Below are positions 13,476 to 20,443 of a stretch of 26,186 nt of DNA, piece after piece; the stretch's first letter is position 1; the number at the start of each line of letters is the position of its first letter. The position numbers and the translations under genes were made by a program. The notes under the pieces were generated by a model, which searched no databases, was not told where the DNA came from, and worked only from the letters and a program-made list of their open reading frames with translations. The stretch is from Candidatus Bipolaricaulota bacterium (GTDB lineage: Bacteria; Bipolaricaulota; Bipolaricaulia; RBG-16-55-9; DRXL01): assembly GCA_026414955.1 (NCBI GenBank), contig JAOAIA010000013.1, positions 1-26,186 on the forward strand, given 5' to 3'.

Positions 13476-14129
13476 ATGAAGCGCTCGGAGCTAGAGTTGC
13501 GTTCATTAGTAGAGCTAGTAGCGCACCTGCGCTCCGAGCGCGGCTGCCCCTGGGATCGTGCCCAGACCCACGACTCACTCAAGAATCTCTTGATCGAAGA
13601 AGCATACGAGACCGTCGCGGCCATCGAATCGCGCGATGCTGCTGAGCTGAAAGATGAGCTGGGTGATCTCTTGCTGCACGTGGCGTTTCATGTGCAGATC
13701 GCCCAAGAGCAGAACGAGTTTGCCCTCCAAGATGTGCTGCATAATATTTATGAGAAGATTGTGCGACGGCACCCGCACGTCTTCGGCTCGGAATCTACAC
13801 GCGATATAGAACAGATCAAAGGGCGGTGGGAGGAGATCAAGCGTCGCGAGGGCAAGGGTTTTTCGGCGACCGCTCTGCCTGCCCTCATCGAGGCACGCAA
13901 GCTGCAAGAGCGCGCGGCCCAGGCAAACAGAGAACTCTCCGTGCAGCCCTCACCAGCTATAGCAGCGTTGTTGAGCGCGCCGAGCGAAGAGCGCCTGGGA
14001 GAGTTGCTCTTCGAGATCGTCGCGCTGGCGCGCCAGCTTCAGCTCGACCCAGAGTTAGCCCTCAAGCGCGCCACGGCGAGATTCGCCCAGAAGATCGAAA
14101 GCATCCTCAACTATGATAGACCTGAGTGA
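13476..14129 (+). CDS. mazG: MazG-family nucleoside triphosphate pyrophosphohydrolase
   Basis: A 217-residue protein. The first MazG domain has CPWDRAQTHDSLKNLLIEEA, then EEAYE (41-45) and DELGDLLLHV (60-69), giving the EExxE and ExxD metal-binding set, followed by the RRHPHVFG motif. The second domain is degenerate and compressed: GELLFEIVALARQLQLDPEL is kept, but the usual second EExxE helix is missing and the protein is about 45 residues shorter than E. coli MazG. MazG hydrolyses NTPs to NMP and pyrophosphate for pool cleaning. ATG 13476 is the natural domain start; upstream in-frame sequence is the stem-loop cluster. It overlaps the next gene by 17 bases. Confidence 0.88.
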   Translation: MKRSELELRSLVELVAHLRSERGCPWDRAQTHDSLKNLLIEEAYETVAAIESRDAAELKDELGDLLLHVAFHVQIAQEQNEFALQDVLHNIYEKIVRRHPHVFGSESTRDIEQIKGRWEEIKRREGKGFSATALPALIEARKLQERAAQANRELSVQPSPAIAALLSAPSEERLGELLFEIVALARQLQLDPELALKRATARFAQKIESILNYDRPE

Positions 14130-14376
14130 TCTGCCCCCGCCGGTGCCGGAAGCGTTGGTGTTCTACGTCGAACTCCAAGAGAAAGACGTGCACTTCTTCG
14201 ATAGTGCTCTTAAGGCATTCAATCATTGCGTCAACCCGCGCCGCGACGTCAAGCTCATCAACGGCAAGCTTTTTTATAAAAACTATGTCTCTCCTGACTT
14301 CTGGCCCGAAGTCCAGAATATTCTAGAAACGATACGCCAGTACATCCCCATCGGAGATATCGTGCTGGAGCGATGA
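14113..14376 (+). CDS. DUF4911-like small protein
   Basis: An 87-residue protein beginning MIDLSDLPPPVPEALVFYVE. The pattern FYVELQEKDVHFFDSALKAF followed by a strand-rich half and a C-terminal WPEVQNILETI helix resembles DUF4911, a small alpha/beta domain without known function. The match is by pattern only. It overlaps mazG by 17 bases and the phosphatase gene by 4 bases (ATGA, 14373-14376), so the three are translated together. No catalytic or metal motif is visible. Confidence 0.55.
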   Translation: MIDLSDLPPPVPEALVFYVELQEKDVHFFDSALKAFNHCVNPRRDVKLINGKLFYKNYVSPDFWPEVQNILETIRQYIPIGDIVLER

Positions 14377-14909
14377 AGTTCGTGAGTGCCCTTCGCCCTG
14401 ATGAGATCGCTCGGTCTATCTATGAGATTGATTATGAGCATCTCTGGCACGCGGGGTATCGGGCGCTGATCTTCGATATAGATAATACGCTGGGGGAATG
14501 GGGCTGTCGCACGCTGCCAGAGTCGGCTCACGCCCTCGTGCATCAGTTAGAGGCTCGCGGCTTTGTCTTGGGGTTTCTCAGCAATGACGGCGGGGAGAAT
14601 CGCTCGCACCTGAAAGCACAGCTTGGCTCGTACCCCGTGATCTGGCGCGCGGCGAAGCCGCGCATCGGTAGTTATCGCGCTCTGATCGCACTGCTCGCCA
14701 CACAAGAGAGGGAGACGGCCATGATCGGGGATCAGCTCTTTACGGACATCTGGGGAGCCAAAAGATCCGGACTGTATGCGATCTTAGTCGCTCCCGTCAG
14801 CCCGGCGTCGGATTCAATCTGGGCGAAGCTGCGCCGCCCGCTCGAGCGGCTCGTTCTGCGCTTACTCGCCCGAAAAGATGCGGCCCACAAAGATCCCTAT
14901 AAGAGTTAG
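14373..14909 (+). CDS. YqeG-family HAD-IIIA phosphatase
   Basis: A 178-residue HAD-superfamily protein. It has IFDIDNTLGEWG (33-44, nucleophile Asp35 and acid/base Asp37), LGFLSND (motif II Ser), AAKPRIGSYRAL (motif III Lys) and IGDQLFTDIWGAKRSG (motif IV Asp pair). That order and spacing match the YqeG family of HAD phosphatases, whose substrates are unsettled. Its last 48 bases overlap the end of the convergent membrane-protein gene at 14862. It belongs to the coupled mazG set, which suggests a housekeeping nucleotide or metabolite repair setting. Confidence 0.85.
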   Translation: MKFVSALRPDEIARSIYEIDYEHLWHAGYRALIFDIDNTLGEWGCRTLPESAHALVHQLEARGFVLGFLSNDGGENRSHLKAQLGSYPVIWRAAKPRIGSYRALIALLATQERETAMIGDQLFTDIWGAKRSGLYAILVAPVSPASDSIWAKLRRPLERLVLRLLARKDAAHKDPYKS

Positions 14910-15233
14910 AAAGAATATCGTGAGGCCGCCCCACCACACGGAGCGCAAGATAAATTCCGGTATCCCGATCTCGATGTTGGGCCAGTAGAGCGAGAGAAAG
15001 AGCGTGATCGTGCCCATGAGAGCGACCACAACCCCCAGCAACAGCCCCTCTTGCATCCCCTTCACTAAGAATCCCATCCCCAGCCCGATGAGCACGAGCA
15101 GCACATAGGCGAGATTACTGGGCACAGGGGAGAAGAGAAGAAACTCTTCAGCTAATAGAGCGGCGCTCGCGCCGGCCGCGATGCCCCCAGCTATTCCCAG
15201 AATGAGCAGCCGCACGACCTTCCTCACGCTCAC
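14862..15233 (-). CDS. Small four-helix membrane protein downstream of the opp genes
   Basis: A 123-residue hydrophobic protein with four likely membrane segments: about 8-28, 40-60, 64-83 and 98-119 (SVWWGGLTIFFLTLIGIFVG). The GTG start at 15233 overlaps the upstream gene's stop by 4 bases, so it is coupled to the 15230-15766 protein. Family not recognised. It has no conserved polar motif that would suggest an enzyme. Its position at the end of an importer array makes it a candidate accessory membrane component. Its last 48 bases overlap the phosphatase gene on the other strand. Confidence 0.65.
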   Translation of the reverse strand: MSVRKVVRLLILGIAGGIAAGASAALLAEEFLLFSPVPSNLAYVLLVLIGLGMGFLVKGMQEGLLLGVVVALMGTITLFLSLYWPNIEIGIPEFILRSVWWGGLTIFFLTLIGIFVGRIFSGE

Positions 15234-15766
15234 CGCTCTCCCATAGCGCCCAGCGTAAACACGCCAACGACTGGGATGATCTTCGATACTTTGCCCCGCG
15301 GCGCGCGAAAGACCACGCGCGCCGCGCCATCAAAGCGCAACGGCACCGCCCCCCCAGGAGATTCCTCGCGCAAACGACGGAGCTTGGCAAAATTGTTCCC
15401 CTCGACCACAGCCTCAAGCGGGATTTCTACACCTGGTGCCAGCGCGACTTCGATCTCGCTCGTCGTATAGAATCCCAGATAGACGCTCCCATCGGCACTG
15501 CGCAGATGCCAGTCGAGAAGCTCCAGCGAGCTTGGGACTTTTGGGGCGGGGCCGCTGGCTCTCGCGTGCCAGCGCAGCAGTGCTCTCTGGGATTCGATCT
15601 GCTGAAACTCCACAAGACGGATCTCGAATTGGATATGGCGCAGCGTCTCGCGGAACGCCGCATAGTTTCTTTCGGTCAATCCGAGCAAGACCACCGACAG
15701 CAGCAGACTCGCTGCGAGTAAGCTGCGGCCGGTAAGCTGGCGCCATGAGAGTATCTCAGATTTCAT
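15230..15766 (-). CDS. Unknown single-span membrane protein coupled to oppF
   Basis: A 178-residue protein with one N-terminal membrane segment (about 11-32, SLLAASLLLSVVLLGL). A mainly beta-rich domain follows (DGSVYLGFYTTSEIEVALAP, FDGAARVVFRAPRG), with a hydrophobic stretch near the C-terminus (SKIIPVVGVFTLGAM). The domain probably faces the cell exterior. Family not recognised. The ATG at 15766 overlaps the oppF stop by 11 bases, which ties its translation to the ATPase gene. Upstream in-frame sequence to 15856 lies within oppF and was not used. Confidence 0.65.
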   Translation of the reverse strand: MKSEILSWRQLTGRSLLAASLLLSVVLLGLTERNYAAFRETLRHIQFEIRLVEFQQIESQRALLRWHARASGPAPKVPSSLELLDWHLRSADGSVYLGFYTTSEIEVALAPGVEIPLEAVVEGNNFAKLRRLREESPGGAVPLRFDGAARVVFRAPRGKVSKIIPVVGVFTLGAMGER

Positions 15767-16799
15767 AGCACGCGACGAAATGCCCCCTGCCCTTATCTTC
15801 CAAAGGAGGATGGTCACTCTGAGCACAGCGCTCCGTAGCGATGGGGCAGCGGTCATAGAATCGGCAGCGCGGCGGGGGATCTATAGGCTTGCTCACGCCG
15901 CCCTTGATCTCGATGGGCTGGCGCTCCACGGCGGGGTCGGGAATGGGCACGGCAGAGATCAAGGCCCGCGTGTAAGGGTGAAGCGGATTCTGAATGACTT
16001 CTTCGGTGGGGCCAAGCTCGACGATCTTGCCCAAGTACATCACGGCGATGCGGTCACACATATAGCGAGCGACCGCGAGATCGTGGGTGATATAGAGATA
16101 GCTGATCCCAAATTCCTCACGGAGATCGAGCATCAGGTTCATGACGCCGGTGCGGATCGAGACGTCGAGCATTGAAGTCGGCTCGTCGGCGACGATGAAG
16201 CTGGGGTTCAGAATCATCGCTCTGGCGATGGCGACGCGCTGGCGCTGCCCGCCCGATAGCTCATGGGGATAGCGAAAGAGGAAGCTCTCTGGGGGCGTCA
16301 GGCCCACTAAGCTCAAGAGTTCTGCGACGCGCTCCTCGCGCTCGTAGACGTTGCCGATCCCGTGAATACCCAACGGCTCCGCGACGATGTCGAAGACCGT
16401 CATGCGCGGGTTGAGCGACTCATAGGGGTCTTGGAAGATCATCTGAACATTCCGACGGAACTCCTTGAGGGCGCGCCCCTCTAACGTCGCGATGTCTACG
16501 TATTGCTCTTCCTGGGAGTTCGTCTCAGGGTGGGAGGGGACGCGCATATAGATATGCCCCGATGTGGGGTCAAGCAGGCGCACCAGTAACGATCCCGTCG
16601 TGGTTTTGCCGCAGCCGGACTCGCCGATCAGCCCAAAGATTTCGCCGCGCTTGATCTCGAAGCTCACGTCGTCCACGGCGTGGATGAAGCTGCGCGCTCG
16701 TGCGAAGACCCCTGTCCGCAGAGGGAAGAGCTTGCGCAGGTGCTCCACGCGCACCAGGGTCTCTGTCCGTGTCTGTGTTTGTAATGCCACCGTGATCAC
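15756..16799 (-). CDS. Opp/Dpp-type ABC transporter ATP-binding protein (OppF-like)
   Basis: A 347-residue ATPase. Walker A is GESGCGKTT (59-67), the Q-loop is MIFQDPYESLNP, the signature LSGGQRQR is near 179-186, Walker B is FIVADEP and the H-loop is YITHD. The C-terminal oligo/HPY region has CRFYDRCPIATERC and a final Cys, the four-cysteine set seen in Opp/Dpp ATPases. It powers uptake of oligopeptides or, in some lineages, oligosaccharides. The GTG at 16799 overlaps the oppD stop by 4 bases. The last 11 bases overlap the start of a membrane-protein gene. Confidence 0.9.
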   Translation of the reverse strand: MITVALQTQTRTETLVRVEHLRKLFPLRTGVFARARSFIHAVDDVSFEIKRGEIFGLIGESGCGKTTTGSLLVRLLDPTSGHIYMRVPSHPETNSQEEQYVDIATLEGRALKEFRRNVQMIFQDPYESLNPRMTVFDIVAEPLGIHGIGNVYEREERVAELLSLVGLTPPESFLFRYPHELSGGQRQRVAIARAMILNPSFIVADEPTSMLDVSIRTGVMNLMLDLREEFGISYLYITHDLAVARYMCDRIAVMYLGKIVELGPTEEVIQNPLHPYTRALISAVPIPDPAVERQPIEIKGGVSKPIDPPPRCRFYDRCPIATERCAQSDHPPLEDKGRGHFVACYEI

Positions 16800-17959
16800 C
16801 TATCGCCCTTACTGAGCGGGTTCCAGCACGCTGCATATTGGCTGGGCTTGTGCTCTCGAAATTCGGGGACTTCGCGCTCGCAGATTTCCGTCGCAAACGG
16901 GCACCGGGGATGGAACCGACACCCGGAGGGCGGCTTGATCAAATCCGGGGGTTCTCCGGGCAAGGCCGCGAGTTTCACTTTCTCACCCTTAATAGAAGGA
17001 AACGCTGACATCAACGCTTTGGTGTAGGGGTGAATCGGGTTCTTAAAGATCGCGTCGGACGGGCCGAACTCGACCAGCCCTCCGCCGTACATCACCCCGA
17101 CTTTATCGGCGACTTCGGCGATGACCGCGATGTCGTGCGAGATATAGATCATGCTCATATTGAGTTTTTTCTGAATCTGACGCATCTCTCTGAGAATCTT
17201 ATCTTGGACGATGACGTCGAGGGCTGTCGTCGGCTCATCGGCGATGATCATATCGGGTTCGCACGCCAGAGCCATCGCGATCACAGCGCGCTGCTTCATG
17301 CCCCCGGAGTACTCGTGTGGGTAGCGATCCATCAATTGGCGATCCAGCCCGACCAGCTGAAACAGCTCGGCGACGCGCTCGCGGGCTTCGGGGACGGAGA
17401 TGGGCAGGTGCGTCTGCAGGGCTTCGATGATCTGGTCGCCGACTTTGTAGACGGGGTTGAGCGAGTTCATTGCTGCTTGAAAGATCATTGAGATGCCCTT
17501 CCAGCGGATGGGGCGCATCTCCTCGTCGCTGAGGGCTGTCAAATCAACCCCAAGGCGAGCGACGTCTTGGCGATTCAGACGGAGCTGCTCCCGCCGCCCG
17601 TTGGCGGACGCATCGAGCACGAGATGGGATCTGGTGGCTTCGAGCAATCGGCCTTGGTGCTCCTGGCCGTCCAATAGAATCTTGACGGGCTTGCCCACAG
17701 CGCGGCGCGCGTGGGCTTCATCGGTGCTGTCACGGAAGAAATAGACGTGCCCTCCCAGGAAGCGCGCGTTCTCCGGGAGCAATCTCAAGAGCGTCAACGC
17801 GACCGACGTCTTGCCGCACCCGGACTCGCCCACCAAGCCCAACGCTTCGCCCTTATCAAGCGAGAAGCTCACGTTCTCCACGGCTTTCACTTCCCCCTTG
17901 CGGGTGAGGTAGTGCATGGTCAAATTTTCGACGTGCAAAACGGGATATCTCTTGGTCAC
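16796..17959 (-). CDS. Opp/Dpp-type ABC transporter ATP-binding protein (OppD-like) with an insertion
   Basis: A 387-residue ATPase. Walker A is GESGCGKTS (44-52), the Q-loop FQAAMNSLNP (160-169), the signature YSGGMKQR, Walker B MIIADEP and the H-loop YISHD. The tail has the CRFHPRCPFATEIC cysteine cluster. Between Walker A and the Q-loop about 60 extra residues (about 76-137) replace the usual short loop. They contain GKPVKILLDGQEHQGRLLEA and look like a small beta-rich unit. The GTG at 17959 was chosen because GAGGTGAG precedes it and homology starts there. The frame is open to 18127, but only across the end of oppC. Confidence 0.9.
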   Translation of the reverse strand: MTKRYPVLHVENLTMHYLTRKGEVKAVENVSFSLDKGEALGLVGESGCGKTSVALTLLRLLPENARFLGGHVYFFRDSTDEAHARRAVGKPVKILLDGQEHQGRLLEATRSHLVLDASANGRREQLRLNRQDVARLGVDLTALSDEEMRPIRWKGISMIFQAAMNSLNPVYKVGDQIIEALQTHLPISVPEARERVAELFQLVGLDRQLMDRYPHEYSGGMKQRAVIAMALACEPDMIIADEPTTALDVIVQDKILREMRQIQKKLNMSMIYISHDIAVIAEVADKVGVMYGGGLVEFGPSDAIFKNPIHPYTKALMSAFPSIKGEKVKLAALPGEPPDLIKPPSGCRFHPRCPFATEICEREVPEFREHKPSQYAACWNPLSKGDR

Positions 17960-17963
17960 GCTC

Positions 17964-18995
17964 TCACCTCTTGCGCAGGCGCGGGTTGACCACTTCGTCC
18001 AGCCCGCGGCCCACAAGATAGAACGCAGAACACAGCAAGGTAATCGCGACCCCCGGTGGCACCCACAGCCACCAGTTCTGGAACGACCGTCCGCCCAGAA
18101 TATAGCCGTCGCTATGCGCCGCGTCAATCATAATGCCCCAACTGATCTTGATCCCCGGCAGCAGCCCGAAGAACGAGAGCGCCGCCTCGGAGAAGATCGC
18201 GCTGGTGACGTTAAACATCATATACAGAAACGCCAAGGGCAACAAGTTGGGAATGATATGCCGGAAGATCACGTGAAAGTGTCCACCGCCGGCGACTTTG
18301 GCAGCTTCAATATAGGGCTTGACTTTTACGGCTAATGCTTGCGACTTCAAAATCACGGTGATCTGCCCAAATCCGAAGAAGATCCCCAAAATGAACGCCA
18401 GCTTGATGAGCGTCAGCTCGATCATCGAGCCGAGCACGATCAAGAACGAGACCAAGGGGAAGAGAATGAAGACGTCAGCTAAGCGCATGAAGAACGTGTC
18501 TACGAAGCCCCCATAGTATGCGGTAATGGCGCCCACGAGCGTGCCGATCACGACCGTGATGAACGCCGCCAGCACGCCCAGCATGAATTCCGAGCTGGTG
18601 CTGGCCATCAGTTGGGCTAGGATATCGCGCCCGTACTGATTCGTGCCCAAGGGATGGCGGCGCGAGGGCGGGCTGGGGTTCTCGATCCCCGGAATGAGCG
18701 GGTCGTACCCGACAACCGGATGGTAGACTTGTTCGATGCTGCTGATCGCGCCATAGGGCACATTGCGCGCGGCTTCCAGCTCCTCGGGTGTCCAGGCAAA
18801 GCGTTCCATCAGCCACGGGTAGATGGGCCACAGGACGAAGCCAAAGATCGCGAAGAACACGATAATTCCTAAGCCGGTCAAGCCGATCTTGCTCTCCGCA
18901 AACATCGCCCAGGTGCCCTTCAGCCCGCGCCAGAGCAAGTGCAGCCGCACGCGCCAGAGCGCCTCTGTAGGTTTAAACGTTGATGTCGCTTGCAT
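17964..18995 (-). CDS. Opp/Dpp-type ABC transporter permease (OppC-like)
   Basis: A 343-residue permease (348 if the GTG at 19010 is used). An N-terminal membrane helix (LTGLGIIVFFAIFGFVLW) is followed by a long external loop with GYDPLIPGIENPSPPSRRHP and LGTNQYGRDIL, the OppC_N/binding-protein-dependent permease join. Five more membrane segments follow. The EAA loop is PYIEAAKVAGGGHFHVIFRH, the contact site for the ATPases. AAGGGAG lies only 3 bases before the ATG at 18995, so the start is uncertain. It is placed 4 bases before oppD. Confidence 0.88.
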   Translation of the reverse strand: MQATSTFKPTEALWRVRLHLLWRGLKGTWAMFAESKIGLTGLGIIVFFAIFGFVLWPIYPWLMERFAWTPEELEAARNVPYGAISSIEQVYHPVVGYDPLIPGIENPSPPSRRHPLGTNQYGRDILAQLMASTSSEFMLGVLAAFITVVIGTLVGAITAYYGGFVDTFFMRLADVFILFPLVSFLIVLGSMIELTLIKLAFILGIFFGFGQITVILKSQALAVKVKPYIEAAKVAGGGHFHVIFRHIIPNLLPLAFLYMMFNVTSAIFSEAALSFFGLLPGIKISWGIMIDAAHSDGYILGGRSFQNWWLWVPPGVAITLLCSAFYLVGRGLDEVVNPRLRKR

Positions 18996-19021
18996 AGTCT
19001 CCCTTTTCACTCTCAGTGCCC

Positions 19022-20371
19022 TTAATCATAGCGAATGCGTGGATCGAGAAACGCGTAGAGTATATCGGCGATCAAGTGGGCGATCAATGCGAAGATCCCG
19101 GTGAAGACGAGTGAGCCGATGGCCACGGGGTAGTCTTGTTCCAGGGCGCTCAAGAGCAAGAGCTGGCCCATCCCTGGCCAGGAGAAGATCGTCTCGGTGA
19201 AGACCCCGCCGTCTACGGAGAACGCGATGGCGAAGATCAAGCTCGTTACGACGGGCAGCAAAGCATTACGGGCGGCGTGCTTGTCGCGCACTATATGGTC
19301 GGGCAGGCCCTTGGCCTTGGCGGCCATCACGTAGTCTTCACGCATCGTCTCCAGCATAGTGTTTCTCATGAGCAACATAGTTCCGGCAAACGAGATCAGC
19401 GTGAGCGTCAAGATGGGCAGGGCCAGGTGTTGCACGAAGTCGAGCGCCAAAGGGAAGAGCGGGATTGTCCCGGCAGGGAACTCAAAGTACCAGACGAAGA
19501 ATTGGAACCTGGTATCGCGCGCCAGCGTCACCCGATCCACCTCGCCGAGCCAGCCGCCGCCAAAGAAGAGACCAGCCAAGATTAAACCGAAAGCCACGGC
19601 TCCCCAGCGCGCTGCGTGCTTCTGCCACGCATAGGGGAAGTGCCGGCTCCAGAGATAGACAATCCCCCAGAAGAGCGACAACCCCCCAAGCCACATCAAC
19701 AGATGGGTGAAGACGATATTGGAGCAACTGATGCCGATGCTGCAATCGGTCGTCCCGATCTGGCGGACGTTTGTCCAGCTATCGGGGTTGATAAATCCCC
19801 CGATGGGCACAACCCCGGCATTGACGGCGAAGAGCCAGACTAATAAGAGCGCAAACCACGGGGTGAAGATCGTGAAGAGCACGACGCCCACCACTGTCGA
19901 AAGATACTCGATGACGGCCCCGCGACGCCACGCGATGAGCTTCCCCAAGAAGAACCCAATATAGAACGAGACGATCGTATATGTCAAGAAGAGCACGATA
20001 GTCCGGGGCAGGCGTTCTTTGATCAGATCCCACGTCGGGCGCTGCTCGCGGCAGACCGGGTCGGGAACGTCTCGAATATTGCCCCACTTGAACGAGCACC
20101 CCAGATGCCCAGTCACGAAGTTTCGCAAATAGTTCAGATAGCGTTCGTGAATGGGTTTATCCAAGCCGAGCTGCTTCACGATCGCCTCTTTGGCCTCTGG
20201 GGTGATCTTGGGGTTGGCTGTGTAAATGTCCGTGATGTCCCCCGGCTGGGCTTCCAAGATGATAAAGACCAAGGTCATGTACAGATAGAGCACGAGGATG
20301 ATCTGGAAGACGCGGACGATGATAAACTTGCCCATGCCGCTGGTCAGCGCGTGCCAGATCCGTATGGACAT
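19022..20371 (-). CDS. Opp/Dpp-type ABC transporter permease (OppB-like) with extra membrane region
   Basis: A 449-residue permease, well above the usual 305-340. The N-terminal helix (17-38), the PGD motif and LGLDKP-RYLNYL are typical of OppB, as is the EAA loop EDYVMAAKAKGLPDHIVRDK with FSVDGGVFTETIFSWPGMG. Between VPIGGFINPD and LDFVQHLALP about 115 residues (196-312) are added, with two extra hydrophobic segments (221-240 and 257-273) and a hydrophilic loop. AAGGAG sits 10 bases before the ATG at 20371. A strong hairpin separates it from oppA. Confidence 0.88.
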   Translation of the reverse strand: MSIRIWHALTSGMGKFIIVRVFQIILVLYLYMTLVFIILEAQPGDITDIYTANPKITPEAKEAIVKQLGLDKPIHERYLNYLRNFVTGHLGCSFKWGNIRDVPDPVCREQRPTWDLIKERLPRTIVLFLTYTIVSFYIGFFLGKLIAWRRGAVIEYLSTVVGVVLFTIFTPWFALLLVWLFAVNAGVVPIGGFINPDSWTNVRQIGTTDCSIGISCSNIVFTHLLMWLGGLSLFWGIVYLWSRHFPYAWQKHAARWGAVAFGLILAGLFFGGGWLGEVDRVTLARDTRFQFFVWYFEFPAGTIPLFPLALDFVQHLALPILTLTLISFAGTMLLMRNTMLETMREDYVMAAKAKGLPDHIVRDKHAARNALLPVVTSLIFAIAFSVDGGVFTETIFSWPGMGQLLLLSALEQDYPVAIGSLVFTGIFALIAHLIADILYAFLDPRIRYD

Positions 20372-20404
20372 AGCCGACTGGCTCCTTTCTGAGCGTGGGA
20401 GCGG

Positions 20405-20434
20405 GGGGATGAGGGCCAGATGGCCCCCATCCCC
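20405..20434 (-). promoter_or_regulatory. Strong stem-loop between oppA and oppB
   Basis: TGGCCCCCATCCCC (20421-20434) pairs with GGGGATGAGGGCCA (20405-20418) at 13 of 14 positions around a 2-base turn. No T-tract follows in the direction of transcription. Such hairpins after a binding-protein gene commonly protect its mRNA and reduce read-through into the permease genes, so excess oppA expression is inferred. Confidence 0.7.
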
Positions 20435-20443
20435 ACACCGGTG

